Positions 1 to 8,333 of a stretch of 64,000 nt of DNA are shown here, one piece after another (the stretch's first letter is position 1; each line of letters opens with the position of its first letter). This stretch comes from AWTP1-13 sp035550075 (GTDB taxonomy: Bacteria > Pseudomonadota > Alphaproteobacteria > Rhizobiales > Hyphomicrobiaceae), in NCBI GenBank assembly GCA_035550075.1, contig DASZQG010000049.1, forward strand, positions 1-64,000. The letters are read 5' to 3'. Made by a program: the position numbers and the translations under genes. Under the pieces are notes generated by a model. That model was not told the DNA's origin. It ran no database searches and saw only the letters and a list, made by a program, of their open reading frames with translations.

Positions 1-210
1 AATTTCTGGAGGGCGAGACACGTGGCGCCGCTGATCGCCACGGATCATCCGATCACGCCAGCACGACACACGCAGGCGTGATCGGCCGCGGCACGCTCCG
101 AGTGCAAGGCCGGGAATAGACGCCTTCCGGCTGGGATCAACTGCCTCGTCGGAAGTGCGCGGTCCCCGCTCCGACGCCGACTGTACCCAGCAACGCGAGG
201 AAAGCCTTCC

Positions 211-1182
211 ATGCTCAGGACATCACGCCGAGACGTCGTCATCGGAGCCGGACTTGCAGCCGCGCTCGGAATCAACGCGCCGCTTTCCATTATCGGGCCG
301 GCATTCGCTCAGGCGGCGCCGGAGCCCGGCAAGGGGTTCTACCGCTACAATGTCGGCTCCGTGGAGGTGATCGCCCTCTATGACGGCATTTGGAAGAAGC
401 CTCACGAACCGGCCTTCATCAGGAACGCTAGCATCGACGACACCAAGGAGGCGCTGGCCAAGGCGGGTTTCACTACCGAGTACGTCCCGATCCCGCTCAC
501 TGTAGTAATTCTGAATATCGGCAACAGGCTGGTCATGGTCGACGCTGGCTCCGGCGTCGGTCAGTGGCAACCAACAGCCGTCAGCCTACCGGCCAACATG
601 AAAGCCGCCGGCATCGATCCCGCCTCCATCAGCACCATCTTGATCTCGCACTTCCACCCCGACCACATCTTCGGGCTGATGGAGAAGGGCACTAACGCGC
701 CGATCTACCCCAATGCGGAGCTGGTGGTGAGCGCAGCCGAATACCGATGGTGGACCGAACCCGGCCGCGTGGAGAAGCTGCCGGAAGCGCGCAGGCCGCT
801 CGGCGCGCGCATTCAGGCGGTGTTCCCCGCTTGGAAGAATTTCACGCTCGTCGACCGTGAAAAAGAGGTTGTGCCCGGCATCCACCTCGTCAATGCCCCC
901 GGGCACACGCCGGGCCACTCGGCTTTCCTCGTCAGCTCCGGCAACAAGCAGCTGATGATTTCCAATGACACCGCCTACGTACCGGCCCTGCTCGCCCCGC
1001 ACCCCGAATGGCAGGGTAGTTACGATCAGGACGGCCCGCTGGCGGTGCAGACCCGCCGCAAGCTGATTGATCGCGTCATTGCCGACAAAATCGCGATCTG
1101 CGGCGCGCACTTCCCGTTCCCCGGCACCGGCACCTTCAGCAAGGACGGCAGCGGCTACGCATTTTCCACCGTGAGCGCCTAG
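211..1182 (+). CDS. Exported MBL-fold metallo-hydrolase
   Basis: A 323-residue metallo-beta-lactamase-fold hydrolase. The N-terminus has a twin-arginine-like signal (TSRRDVVIG, then a hydrophobic stretch to AFAQA near residue 35), so Tat export to the periplasm is likely. The zinc-binding motif HFHPDH lies near residue 148. Further probable ligands sit in APGHTPGHS, SNDTAY and GAHFPFPG. A GAGGAAAG ribosome site just upstream supports this start. It is followed by a TPR gene and a DoxX gene on the same strand, and the three probably form one unit. The substrate cannot be read from the sequence; related exported MBL proteins include lactonases and sulfatase-like enzymes. Confidence 0.88.
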   Translation: MLRTSRRDVVIGAGLAAALGINAPLSIIGPAFAQAAPEPGKGFYRYNVGSVEVIALYDGIWKKPHEPAFIRNASIDDTKEALAKAGFTTEYVPIPLTVVILNIGNRLVMVDAGSGVGQWQPTAVSLPANMKAAGIDPASISTILISHFHPDHIFGLMEKGTNAPIYPNAELVVSAAEYRWWTEPGRVEKLPEARRPLGARIQAVFPAWKNFTLVDREKEVVPGIHLVNAPGHTPGHSAFLVSSGNKQLMISNDTAYVPALLAPHPEWQGSYDQDGPLAVQTRRKLIDRVIADKIAICGAHFPFPGTGTFSKDGSGYAFSTVSA

Positions 1183-1232
1183 CAGCATCGCTACCTAGCC
1201 CCGCGCCCCTCCCACTTTGAAAGGAACCAATC

Positions 1233-1706
1233 ATGCGTCCAATTAGAAAAATCGTCCGCTCAGCCCTGTTCGCGGCCACCTGCCTGGGCAGCCTGCCGAC
1301 GATAGCGGTGCCCTCTCTTGCCGTCGATACCATGACGTCGGCGGATGCGCCCGACCTCACTTCCGTGCGGACCAAGATCAAGGCCAAGGACTACATTGGG
1401 GCGCTGACCGAGCTCAGAACCCTAGCCGACACGTATCAGCATCCAGACGTCTACAGCCTGATGGGCTTCAGCCTGCGCAAGACGGGCGACTACACGACCG
1501 CGCTCACCTTCTACAAAAAAGCGCTCGACTTCGATGCCGATCACAAAGGAGCGCGCGAGTACTTGGGCGAGCTTTATGTCGAGACCGGCGAGCTGCCGCA
1601 AGCCCGGGAGCAGCTGGCGGTTCTCACGAAGCTCTGCCCGCAGGGTTGCGAGGAGCGCGAGGATCTTGAGAAGGCGCTGGCATCAGCCTCGCAGAAGCGC
1701 AACTGA
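1233..1706 (+). CDS. Exported TPR-repeat protein
   Basis: A 157-residue protein with a probable Sec signal peptide in the first 30 residues. At least two tetratricopeptide-like helical pairs follow (about residues 73-140, including LMGFSLRKTGDYTTALTFY and YLGELYVETGELPQAREQL). The C-terminal part has a CPQGC cysteine pair that could form a disulfide or bind metal. Its stop codon overlaps the start of the DoxX gene (TGATG), which suggests translational coupling. It is probably a periplasmic scaffold for its operon partners; no enzymatic motif is seen. Confidence 0.8.
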   Translation: MRPIRKIVRSALFAATCLGSLPTIAVPSLAVDTMTSADAPDLTSVRTKIKAKDYIGALTELRTLADTYQHPDVYSLMGFSLRKTGDYTTALTFYKKALDFDADHKGAREYLGELYVETGELPQAREQLAVLTKLCPQGCEEREDLEKALASASQKRN

Positions 1707-2209
1707 TGCCAACTCACGGTCCCGGGATGGGCACTCTCGAGGCAGGCGGCCTGCTTGCGGGCCGTCTGCTGCTGGTCTTCGTTTTTGTGCATGAGGGCTG
1801 GAGCATTATCGGCAGCTACGGTGCGGCGGCAGCATACATGCAGAAATTCGGCATGCCGCCCGTGCTGCTGCCGGCCGTCGTTGCTCTTCAGCTCGGCGGC
1901 GGCCTGCTAATCGCGATGGGTGTTCTCACTCGTCTCGTCGCGCCCGTTTTTATTGTCTTCTGCCTACTGACCGCAGCGCTGTTCCATTGGCAGCCTGGTG
2001 ACACCAACCAAATGCTTCACTTTCAGAAGGACTTGGCTATCGCCGGCGGGTTCCTGGTATTGGCCGTCGGTGGTGCGGGACCTTGGTCAATCGAGGGACT
2101 GTTGAGGCTGTCGTTGGGCATCCGCGGGCACCAATCGGATCTCGAAATGAAGACCCATCAGGTCCACGGCAGCCTCCGCCGCAATGTCCGGTGCTGCGGA
2201 AACCGATGA
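1706..2209 (+). CDS. DoxX family membrane protein
   Basis: A 167-residue protein with four predicted transmembrane segments and the DoxX layout: GRLLLVFVFVHEGWS at the first helix, then LQLGGGLLIAMGVLTR, and a later FQKDLAIAGGFLVLAVGG helix. The family includes terminal-oxidase and thiosulfate:quinone-oxidoreductase-like subunits, but many members have no known role. It starts inside the stop codon of the TPR gene. The last 40 residues are polar and unlike the usual short DoxX end, so the reading frame may run past a decayed natural terminus into the junk-like DNA before tRNA-Pro. Confidence 0.85.
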   Translation: MPTHGPGMGTLEAGGLLAGRLLLVFVFVHEGWSIIGSYGAAAAYMQKFGMPPVLLPAVVALQLGGGLLIAMGVLTRLVAPVFIVFCLLTAALFHWQPGDTNQMLHFQKDLAIAGGFLVLAVGGAGPWSIEGLLRLSLGIRGHQSDLEMKTHQVHGSLRRNVRCCGNR

Positions 2210-2351
2210 TGCCTGATCGCCGCCGCCCGCATGCAGCTGCGGCGTGGGAAGACAGGTGGGATGCGTGACGTTGCCCTGCGGCGGGGCCCCATTTGGGGCC
2301 AATTGCGCGAGAGTGGGGAAATAGCCGTCGAGCAAAGGGCAGCGCGGCCGC

Positions 2352-2520
2352 TCATACGTAGGGATCGTTGACCCAGGCCTCGCGCGAACGGGAGCCGGGT
2401 TGCTCCTCCGCCAATCGCCCCGCGACCGAGGCGAGAGCGCCTGGGTGTTGCCGCGGCTCGCAAAAAATGTCGGCGGTCAGTCCGCGCTCCACGATCTGTC
2501 GGTCCCTCACCACACGATTC
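2352..2520 (-). pseudogene. Decayed C-terminal fragment, possibly of a peptide ABC-transporter ATPase
   Basis: The minus strand can be read for about 55 codons ending in TGA at 2352-2354. It contains RDRQIVERGLTADIF followed by a Q-H-P-x-A-L stretch. This resembles the tail of Dpp/Opp/Nik-type ATPases, where a segment like GRIVEQGPTAEIF...QHPYTRALL follows the ATPase core. No start, Walker A or Walker B lies upstream, because tRNA-Pro sits there. The similarity is judged by eye; an amidohydrolase tail is an alternative reading. It lies on the 3' side of the tRNA, where integration scars are common. Confidence 0.4.
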
Positions 2521-2575
2521 CCTCGCACACGTGCGCGGCCAGCCCGTAACGGGTAAGAGAACTAATTGATGGCGT

Positions 2576-2652
2576 TGGTCGGGGCAGAGGGATTCGAACC
2601 CCCGGCCCCCTGCTCCCAAAGCAGGTGCTCTACCAGGCTGAGCTATGCCCCG
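2576..2652 (-). tRNA. tRNA-Pro (anticodon TGG)
   Basis: Read on the minus strand, this is a 77-nt cloverleaf with acceptor stem CGGGGCA/TGCCCCG, D-arm TAGCTCAGCCTGGTAGAGC, anticodon arm CCTGC-TTTGGGA-GCAGG (anticodon TGG) and T-arm GGGTTCGAATCCC. The discriminator is A and CCA is encoded. The C1-G72 pair and A73 fit bacterial proline tRNA identity. The 3' end faces the metallo-hydrolase/TPR/DoxX cluster. Confidence 0.97.
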
Positions 2653-3137
2653 ACGCTGCGCCGGCACATCCCCCGCGAGCCGCGATTGTCCGGCATGGAG
2701 CGGCGACGGCGGGATGAACGTACGTTCGGCGCCGCTGGTATGTACCATCGCGGGCGGCGGTTTCAAATAGCAACCTGCCCGGCGGCTTGGAAGCCACGGC
2801 AGCTGAAGGTCTCGCTTCCGGTTGCTCTCCTATTGCTGAAGGAAGCAATCGTTGCCTCGCCCTTTGAACCATCTTCGCACTACGTAAGGCGACATTCTGG
2901 CCACTGAGGCCCCGCGCGAATACCCGGCTCCGAGACCTACTCGCACGTTTCTCCTCTTGCGGTACGAAGCCCTGGAGCTTCGCCTGATAAAGCCTGGCAG
3001 CGCACGGAGGGTTTCGGTGGACAGTTGTCTAACAGTGGGCCTTCAGCGCACCAAGGACCCATCCGCTTTGACCTGGGTCAAGGTTTACCGGCTGGCAAAG
3101 GAGTCACATACTCGCAAGCGTGCTGGTTCACTAGGCA
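2653..3137. other. Intergenic stretch between tRNA-Pro and the DUF2189 gene
   Basis: This 485-nt stretch has no convincing gene. Short open frames here lack recognisable motifs and ribosome sites. The 5' part should hold the promoter of tRNA-Pro (minus strand). The 3' part holds the FixK/FNR-type box at 3068-3081. Confidence 0.6.
3068..3081 (+). promoter_or_regulatory. FixK/FNR-type box upstream of the DUF2189 gene
   Basis: TTGAC-CTGG-GTCAA matches the TTGAY-N4-RTCAA consensus of CRP/FNR-family oxygen regulators such as FixK and FNR, with perfectly symmetric arms. It lies 57 bp before the DUF2189 start codon, a position compatible with activation. The same type of box precedes ccoN (11874) and the LTXXQ gene (13757). 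Confidence 0.75.
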
Positions 3138-3968
3138 ATGATGGGCGATATGCAGGTGACGGAGAAGTCGGGCGCTGGCGAGGTCACGCCCGGCATTTCC
3201 GCCGGCGTAACCGTCGAGCGCGTTCCGTTTGACGCTCCCTGGAACTGGCTGGCCTTGGGTTGGCGCGATCTATGGGCCGCCCCGCGCGTCAGCCTCCTCT
3301 ACGGCGGCCTGTTCGCGTTGGCGGCGCTGGGCTTGACGTACGGGTTGATGCTCGCCGGCTACGAGTCCCTAATCCTTGCCCTTGGCGGCGGGTTTCTGCT
3401 GGTGGGCCCAATCGCGGCCGTCGGCCTCTACGAGACGAGCCGGCGCCTCGAGACCGGCGAAAGCATAAGCCTGAGAGAGGTGATCACGACGGGCTTGCGA
3501 GCCCCTGGTCAGCTCGGATTTTTTGGCGCAATCCTCGCATTCACGTACATCCTTTGGCTGCAGATCGCCTTTCTGCTCTTCATGCTGTTCATGGGAGGCA
3601 AGCCGCTGCCACCCATGAGCGAATTTCTGCCAACCTTGCTGTTCACCGCGCGCGGACTTGGCCTGCTGGTGTCGGGCACGCTGGCAGGTGCGGTGCTTGC
3701 CTTCCTGATATTCGCCGTCTCGGCGGTATCGCCGCCCTTGCTGATGACGCGGCGCATGGATGCCATCAGCGCCATTGCCGCAAGCTTTGCGGCCCTGCTG
3801 CTGAACCCGAAGCCGATGCTGCTTTGGGCTGCCCTGATCGCCGGCTTCATGGCGCTTGGCATTGCCACGATGTATGTCGGCTTGGTGTTCGCGTTTCCTC
3901 TGATCGGGCATGCAACATGGCATGCGTACCGCGATCTCATACCGCAGCCATCAAAGGACTATCTATGA
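3138..3968 (+). CDS. DUF2189 integral membrane protein
   Basis: A 276-residue protein with a polar N-terminus of about 40 residues ending in PWNWLALGWRDLWAAP. About six hydrophobic segments follow, between residues 50 and 265. This is the layout of the DUF2189 (predicted integral membrane) family, often found near cytochrome oxidase genes; its function is unknown. The first in-frame ATGs at 3138, 3141 and 3150 are all possible starts. A FixK/FNR-type box lies upstream. The gene converges on ccoS and overlaps its 3' end by 6 nt. Context and box suggest a role under low oxygen, perhaps in oxidase assembly or membrane adaptation; that part is inference. Confidence 0.85.
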   Translation: MMGDMQVTEKSGAGEVTPGISAGVTVERVPFDAPWNWLALGWRDLWAAPRVSLLYGGLFALAALGLTYGLMLAGYESLILALGGGFLLVGPIAAVGLYETSRRLETGESISLREVITTGLRAPGQLGFFGAILAFTYILWLQIAFLLFMLFMGGKPLPPMSEFLPTLLFTARGLGLLVSGTLAGAVLAFLIFAVSAVSPPLLMTRRMDAISAIAASFAALLLNPKPMLLWAALIAGFMALGIATMYVGLVFAFPLIGHATWHAYRDLIPQPSKDYL

Positions 3969-4115
3969 CGGCTCGGTGTCGTCATCGTGCAGCGCGCGCC
4001 AACTGGCGCCCTCGAGATCGTCGAACTGCCCGCTGTTGAGTGACCACAGGAATGCTGCCAGTCCCAGAAGTCCCAGCAGCAGGGCGCAAGGAATGAGCCA
4101 GGCGAGGGCAATCAT
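3963..4115 (-). CDS. ccoS: cbb3-type oxidase assembly protein CcoS
   Basis: A 50-residue protein with one N-terminal transmembrane helix (LAWLIPCALLLGLLGLAAFLW) and the FixS-typical NSGQFDDLEG segment straight after it. CcoS is needed for cofactor insertion into cbb3 oxidase. The start ATG overlaps the ccoI stop (ATGA), as in other ccoIS pairs. The stop codon TAG overlaps the end of the convergent DUF2189 gene. It is the last gene of the minus-strand cco cluster. Confidence 0.93.
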   Translation of the reverse strand: MIALAWLIPCALLLGLLGLAAFLWSLNSGQFDDLEGASWRALHDDDTEPS

Positions 4116-6307
4116 GGCCGCGGCTCCAGACTCATCTGGCGTAGCCGCACGGCGTTTGCCGTAACTACGATCGACGACGCCGACATGGCGATGGCAGCAA
4201 GCAGCGGCGTTACCAACCCCAACATCGCGAGCGGCACAAACACGGCATTGTAAACGATAGCGATTGCGAAGTTCTGCAGTGAGAGGCGCCGCGCCGCACG
4301 CGCGACTGCAAGTGCTTCGAGGACCGGGTCGAGACGTTCGCCCAGGAACACGGCGTCCGCCGCCGTCTGTGTAATGTCCGCCGCGTTCGCGGGTGACAGC
4401 GAGGCATGGCCGGTGGCCAAGGCAGGTGCATCGTTCAGCCCGTCGCCCACCATCAGAACCTTGCGTCCCTCGGCTGCAAGCTCGGCCAGGCGCGCGATTT
4501 TTGCGGTCGGCGTCGCACCGGCCATCCATCGCTTGACGCCGACTTGGTTCGCCACCGCGGCGACCGCCTCCGCGCGATCGCCGGATACCAGTTCGATCTG
4601 CAGGCCGGCGCGGTGCAATTGGGAGACGACCGCCGCCGCGTCGCTGCGTACTCGATCCTCGAACCGGAGCGCAATCGCAGGGTCGTCGCCGGCACGGTAC
4701 CAGACGCTGGCAGTATCGCCGTCGCCTGGTGCAACACCGCACCAGGCAGCCGAACCGAGGCGCTCGCACCCCCGCGGGCCAAGGACCTCCAAGCCGAAGC
4801 CCGGCGTCTCCCGCACGCCGTCGCTTGCCCGGATGGGCAAGCCCGCCTCTTGCGCGGCCCGCACGACGCTGCGCGCGTAGGGATGCCGGCTGGAAGCAGC
4901 AAGAGAAGCGGCGCGGGAAAGCACTCTGTCGCTCAGCTGCGGCTCGCGCACGAGGCAAAGCTCACCTTGCGTAAGCGTTCCCGTCTTGTCGAAGGCGACC
5001 ATGTCGATCTCGGCCAGCCGCTCCAGGCCGTCTGCGGCTTTGACCAGCACACCGCGCGCAAAGAGCCTGCTGGTGGCGACAACTTGCACCGCCGGTACGG
5101 CCAATGCCAGCGCGCAGGGGCAGGTGATGATGAGAACGGCGATGGCCGTCGTCAGCGCCGCTTCCCAGCCATGACCTGCAGCGAGCCAACCGAGGAAAGT
5201 CACGAGGCCCAGAACATGCACCGTCGGCGAATAGAACCGTGCCGCCCGGTCGGCCAGTCGTACATAGCGCCCCCGCGCCTGCTCGGCGGCCGCCATCAGG
5301 CGGCAAATCTCCGCAAGCAGGGTGTTGTCCTCGGTGGCCGTGGCCTCGGTGACCAGCGGACCCGACAAGTTGATGGTCCCGGCATAGATGAGCGCGCCCG
5401 GCCCCACCGGCACTGGCAGGCTTTCGCCCGTGATCAGGCTGGCATCGACCTGGCCATGCCCACTGACTAGGCGCCCGTCAACGGCGAAACGTTCGCCGGC
5501 GGCTGTCAGAACGCGCATCGCCGGCTTCAAGCTACGCGCTGGAAGCTGCTGCACGGAGCCGTCGGCCTGGACAACTGTGACCGCAGACGGTCGCCGCGCG
5601 AGGAGATTGGCGGCTGCGCTGGCCGCTCGGCTGCGCACACTCTGATCAAGGAAACGTCCGATCAGAAGGAAGAACAGCAGCGCCACCGCCGCATCGAAAT
5701 ACACCTGCTCGCTGCCACGCATCGTCTGGTAGAGGCTCATGCCCGTGGCCAACGTCACCCCGAGAGAGATCGGCACGTCCATGTTGAGCCTGCCGTTCGA
5801 GATGGCTTCCGCGGCCGAGCGGTAGAATGGCTGGCCGGCATAAGCGACCGCGGGGAAGGCGATTAGTGCCGACAGCCAGTGAAACAAGCTCTGCACCGCC
5901 GGCGTCATGTCGCCGACCGTACCGGACCAGACCGAGATCGACAGCAGCATGATGTTGGCGGCAGCGAAGCCAGCGACGGCGGCGCGCTGCAACAGCGCCT
6001 TGCCGGTCTTCTTCTCCACCTCGCTTTTCTCATCGGCCAGCTCGGTTGCCTTGAAGCCGGATCGGGCCAGCGCCTCCACCAGCCATTGGCTGTCGACGCC
6101 GGCTGCCGCATGCACCGCGATGACGCGTCCAGCCGAAAGATCCGCCCTGGCGCTCGCGACCCCCGACAACGAGGTGAGCGCCGATTCGACTTTGCGCATG
6201 CAAGCACCACAATGCATGCCCTCGACCGCCAGCAGGGTCGTGACATACGCTGGTGTCTTAGTGCCGCCGGTTTCGCCGACGCCGGACTGCATCAACGCTT
6301 GAGCCAT
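4112..6307 (-). CDS. ccoI: Copper-transporting P-type ATPase CcoI/FixI
   Basis: A 731-residue P1B-type ATPase that exports copper to the periplasm for cbb3 oxidase maturation. It has an N-terminal heavy-metal domain with GMHCGACMRK near residue 30, then membrane helices. It also has the ion-path motif CPC (ITCPCALALA), the phosphorylation site DKTGTLT and the hinge GDGLNDAPAL. A GGAGG ribosome site 7 nt upstream supports the start at 6307, which overlaps the ccoH end by 16 nt. A second ATG at 6292 in TGATG with the ccoH stop is an alternative. The stop overlaps the start of ccoS. Confidence 0.96.
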   Translation of the reverse strand: MAQALMQSGVGETGGTKTPAYVTTLLAVEGMHCGACMRKVESALTSLSGVASARADLSAGRVIAVHAAAGVDSQWLVEALARSGFKATELADEKSEVEKKTGKALLQRAAVAGFAAANIMLLSISVWSGTVGDMTPAVQSLFHWLSALIAFPAVAYAGQPFYRSAAEAISNGRLNMDVPISLGVTLATGMSLYQTMRGSEQVYFDAAVALLFFLLIGRFLDQSVRSRAASAAANLLARRPSAVTVVQADGSVQQLPARSLKPAMRVLTAAGERFAVDGRLVSGHGQVDASLITGESLPVPVGPGALIYAGTINLSGPLVTEATATEDNTLLAEICRLMAAAEQARGRYVRLADRAARFYSPTVHVLGLVTFLGWLAAGHGWEAALTTAIAVLIITCPCALALAVPAVQVVATSRLFARGVLVKAADGLERLAEIDMVAFDKTGTLTQGELCLVREPQLSDRVLSRAASLAASSRHPYARSVVRAAQEAGLPIRASDGVRETPGFGLEVLGPRGCERLGSAAWCGVAPGDGDTASVWYRAGDDPAIALRFEDRVRSDAAAVVSQLHRAGLQIELVSGDRAEAVAAVANQVGVKRWMAGATPTAKIARLAELAAEGRKVLMVGDGLNDAPALATGHASLSPANAADITQTAADAVFLGERLDPVLEALAVARAARRLSLQNFAIAIVYNAVFVPLAMLGLVTPLLAAIAMSASSIVVTANAVRLRQMSLEPRP

Positions 6308-6801
6308 AGCCGCCTCCGCGCTCGATAGACCGGTTCCGCCTGAGCGCCCACACGCGCACCAAATGAGAAGATCCAGTTGCCATCCGCGAGCGGCCCTGCG
6401 ACAGACTCGTAGTGGCCCGGTTGCGTCTCGACGAGCGTGAGGGCGATGTCGTAGCGGTTGGTCGAGGGCCGGCCCAGAACGGCATCGATGCGAAGGGCGG
6501 GTACGGGACGCCCATCGGCCTCCGCGAGGTCAAGCCGTATGCGCCCGTCGGGCCGCACCTCCAGCGTCTCCCTCCAGGCCAGGCGCATCTGGCGCTGGTC
6601 CGCTGCGATGCGATCGTTGTAGTGGAGGCCTTTGCGATACGGCTCGTTCGCAACGAGACCGGTGTGGGTCGAGATGGCGGAATACATCATGGCCCCATTG
6701 ACGGCGAGGACGATGCCGAAGAAGGCCAGCAAGCCGCCGAGAACGTGGTGTCCGCGCAATCCCCTGGCTCGCGGCATAGCGGGCAAGGTGGTGGGGCTCA
6801 T
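6292..6801 (-). CDS. ccoH: FixH family protein CcoH
   Basis: A 169-residue membrane-anchored protein: one transmembrane helix around residues 20-42 (GLLAFFGIVLAVNGAMMY) and a periplasmic beta-rich domain with the FixH pattern (NEPYRKGLHYN). FixH/CcoH assists cbb3 oxidase assembly and interacts with CcoI. The start at 6801 (MSPTTLPAM) is chosen because ATGA overlaps the ccoG stop; the open frame continues upstream but inside ccoG. Confidence 0.93.
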   Translation of the reverse strand: MSPTTLPAMPRARGLRGHHVLGGLLAFFGIVLAVNGAMMYSAISTHTGLVANEPYRKGLHYNDRIAADQRQMRLAWRETLEVRPDGRIRLDLAEADGRPVPALRIDAVLGRPSTNRYDIALTLVETQPGHYESVAGPLADGNWIFSFGARVGAQAEPVYRARRRLWLKR

Positions 6802-8318
6802 GGTTCCCTCGTGACCGTGCCCGCCGGCCTCTGAAATTGTGTCGTGCGCGCCGTTTCGTGACCCGACTGCAGGTCGCGCACGACCAGGGAAAACGGAGTG
6901 CTGTGATCTTTGTGACGTGCAAGCCAATCTGCGGGCACCGTCACGAAAACACGAAGTTCCCGCAGATCATCGGTCGTGACACGGATAGGGCCGCCCGCGT
7001 CCACACCGAGAATGCTCAGGCGCGCGCCCTCCAGGCCACGCACTTCAAGCGTGAATTCGCGCACCTGGTGTAGTTTGTTGAGGATCTTGACTGTGTAGCC
7101 GTTGCGCACCCCGCCCTCCGACAACAGCACGTAAGGCGGATTGCGATCATGTAGCACGTTGATGTCGAGTGTTGACCGCCGGGCGAGCGCCGCCAGCATG
7201 ATAAGGCCGACGAGGCAGATCATCCCGGCGTAGAGCATCGTGCGCGGCCTGATCGGCCGCCACCGCGCCGAGGTGCCTTTGGCCGCGGCCTCCTGCCCGG
7301 CAATCGTGTCGTAGGCGATGAGGTTGCGCGGCCGTCCCACGCGGTCCATGATCTCATTGCAGGCGTCGATGCACAGCGCGCATTGGATGCACTCGAGCTG
7401 CGAGCCGTCGCGGATGTCGATGCCGGTCGGGCACACGGCCACGCATGCGCGGCAGTCGACGCAGTCGCCGCGACCTTCCCAGGACTGACCTTTCTTATGC
7501 GGTCCGCGCGGCTCGCCGCGGTGCGGATGATAGCTCACCAGAAGGGTGTCATGGTCGACCATGGCGCCCTGGATGCGCGGCCATGGGCACATGTAGATGC
7601 ATACCTGCTCGCGGGCGATGCCGCCGAGCAGATAGGTGGTGAGCGTGAAGATGCCGAGAAACAGATAGGCGATTGCCGGAGCGGTGCCGGTGACCAGCTC
7701 GTAAGCCAGTGTTGGTGCGTCGCGGAAGTAGAACACGAAGGCGCCGCCCGTCGCCACCCCTATGGCGAGCCACGTCAAGTGCGTCATGCCCTTGCGGAAT
7801 AGCTTGACCGGTCCCCAGGGACGCTTGTCGAGCGCGATCCTGGCGTTGCGGTCGCCCTGCCAGAAGCGCTCCACCACGATCATCAGATCGGTCCACACCG
7901 TCTGCGGGCAGGTGTAGCCGCACCAGACCCGGCCGGCGACCGATGTAATCAGGAACAATCCAAGAGCTGAAAGAACCAGCAGGCCGGTTATGAAGTAGAA
8001 CTCCTGCGGCCAGATCTCGAGAAAGAAAAAGAAGAACCGGTTGTTGGCCATATCCAAAAGCACGGCCTGGTCGGGCAGGTCGGGCCCGCGATACCAGCGC
8101 AACCAGGGCAGCGCGTAGTAGATGCCGAGGGTGACGGCCATCGTCAGCCACTTGAGCTTGCGAAAGCGGCCGTGCGCCAGCTTCGGATAGACCTTCTGGC
8201 GGGCTGCGTAGAGCGAGCGGTCCTGTTTGCGATTAATCGCCTTGACGTCGAGGCGCTCGACGCCCGGCGCGGCCTGGGCCGTCTCGGCGGGTGCAATATG
8301 CGCGTCCATGTGCGTCAT
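6798..8318 (-). CDS. ccoG: cbb3 oxidase accessory ferredoxin-like protein CcoG (FixG)
   Basis: A 506-residue inner-membrane iron-sulfur protein. The N-terminal half has several transmembrane helices and the NosR/NapH-type CGYTCPQT motif. The centre carries two 4Fe-4S cysteine clusters (CVDCRACVAVCP and CIQCALCIDAC near residues 270-310). The C-terminus is a FixG immunoglobulin-like domain. CcoG is a copper(II) reductase that feeds Cu(I) into cbb3 assembly. It lies 15 nt after ccoP and overlaps ccoH. Confidence 0.96.
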   Translation of the reverse strand: MTHMDAHIAPAETAQAAPGVERLDVKAINRKQDRSLYAARQKVYPKLAHGRFRKLKWLTMAVTLGIYYALPWLRWYRGPDLPDQAVLLDMANNRFFFFFLEIWPQEFYFITGLLVLSALGLFLITSVAGRVWCGYTCPQTVWTDLMIVVERFWQGDRNARIALDKRPWGPVKLFRKGMTHLTWLAIGVATGGAFVFYFRDAPTLAYELVTGTAPAIAYLFLGIFTLTTYLLGGIAREQVCIYMCPWPRIQGAMVDHDTLLVSYHPHRGEPRGPHKKGQSWEGRGDCVDCRACVAVCPTGIDIRDGSQLECIQCALCIDACNEIMDRVGRPRNLIAYDTIAGQEAAAKGTSARWRPIRPRTMLYAGMICLVGLIMLAALARRSTLDINVLHDRNPPYVLLSEGGVRNGYTVKILNKLHQVREFTLEVRGLEGARLSILGVDAGGPIRVTTDDLRELRVFVTVPADWLARHKDHSTPFSLVVRDLQSGHETARTTQFQRPAGTVTREP

Positions 8319-8333
8319 CGCTCGCCCGCGGTC

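Noticed and set aside
2087..2335. An 82-codon minus-strand frame with a TTG start, antisense to the DoxX end
   Set aside because: No ribosome site or recognised family; it overlaps the DoxX gene. It might be part of the decayed DNA beside tRNA-Pro.
2158..2766. A 202-codon minus-strand frame passing through tRNA-Pro
   Set aside because: It reads through the tRNA gene (giving an RGIAQPGRAPALGAGGRGFES-like text), which is a known artefact.
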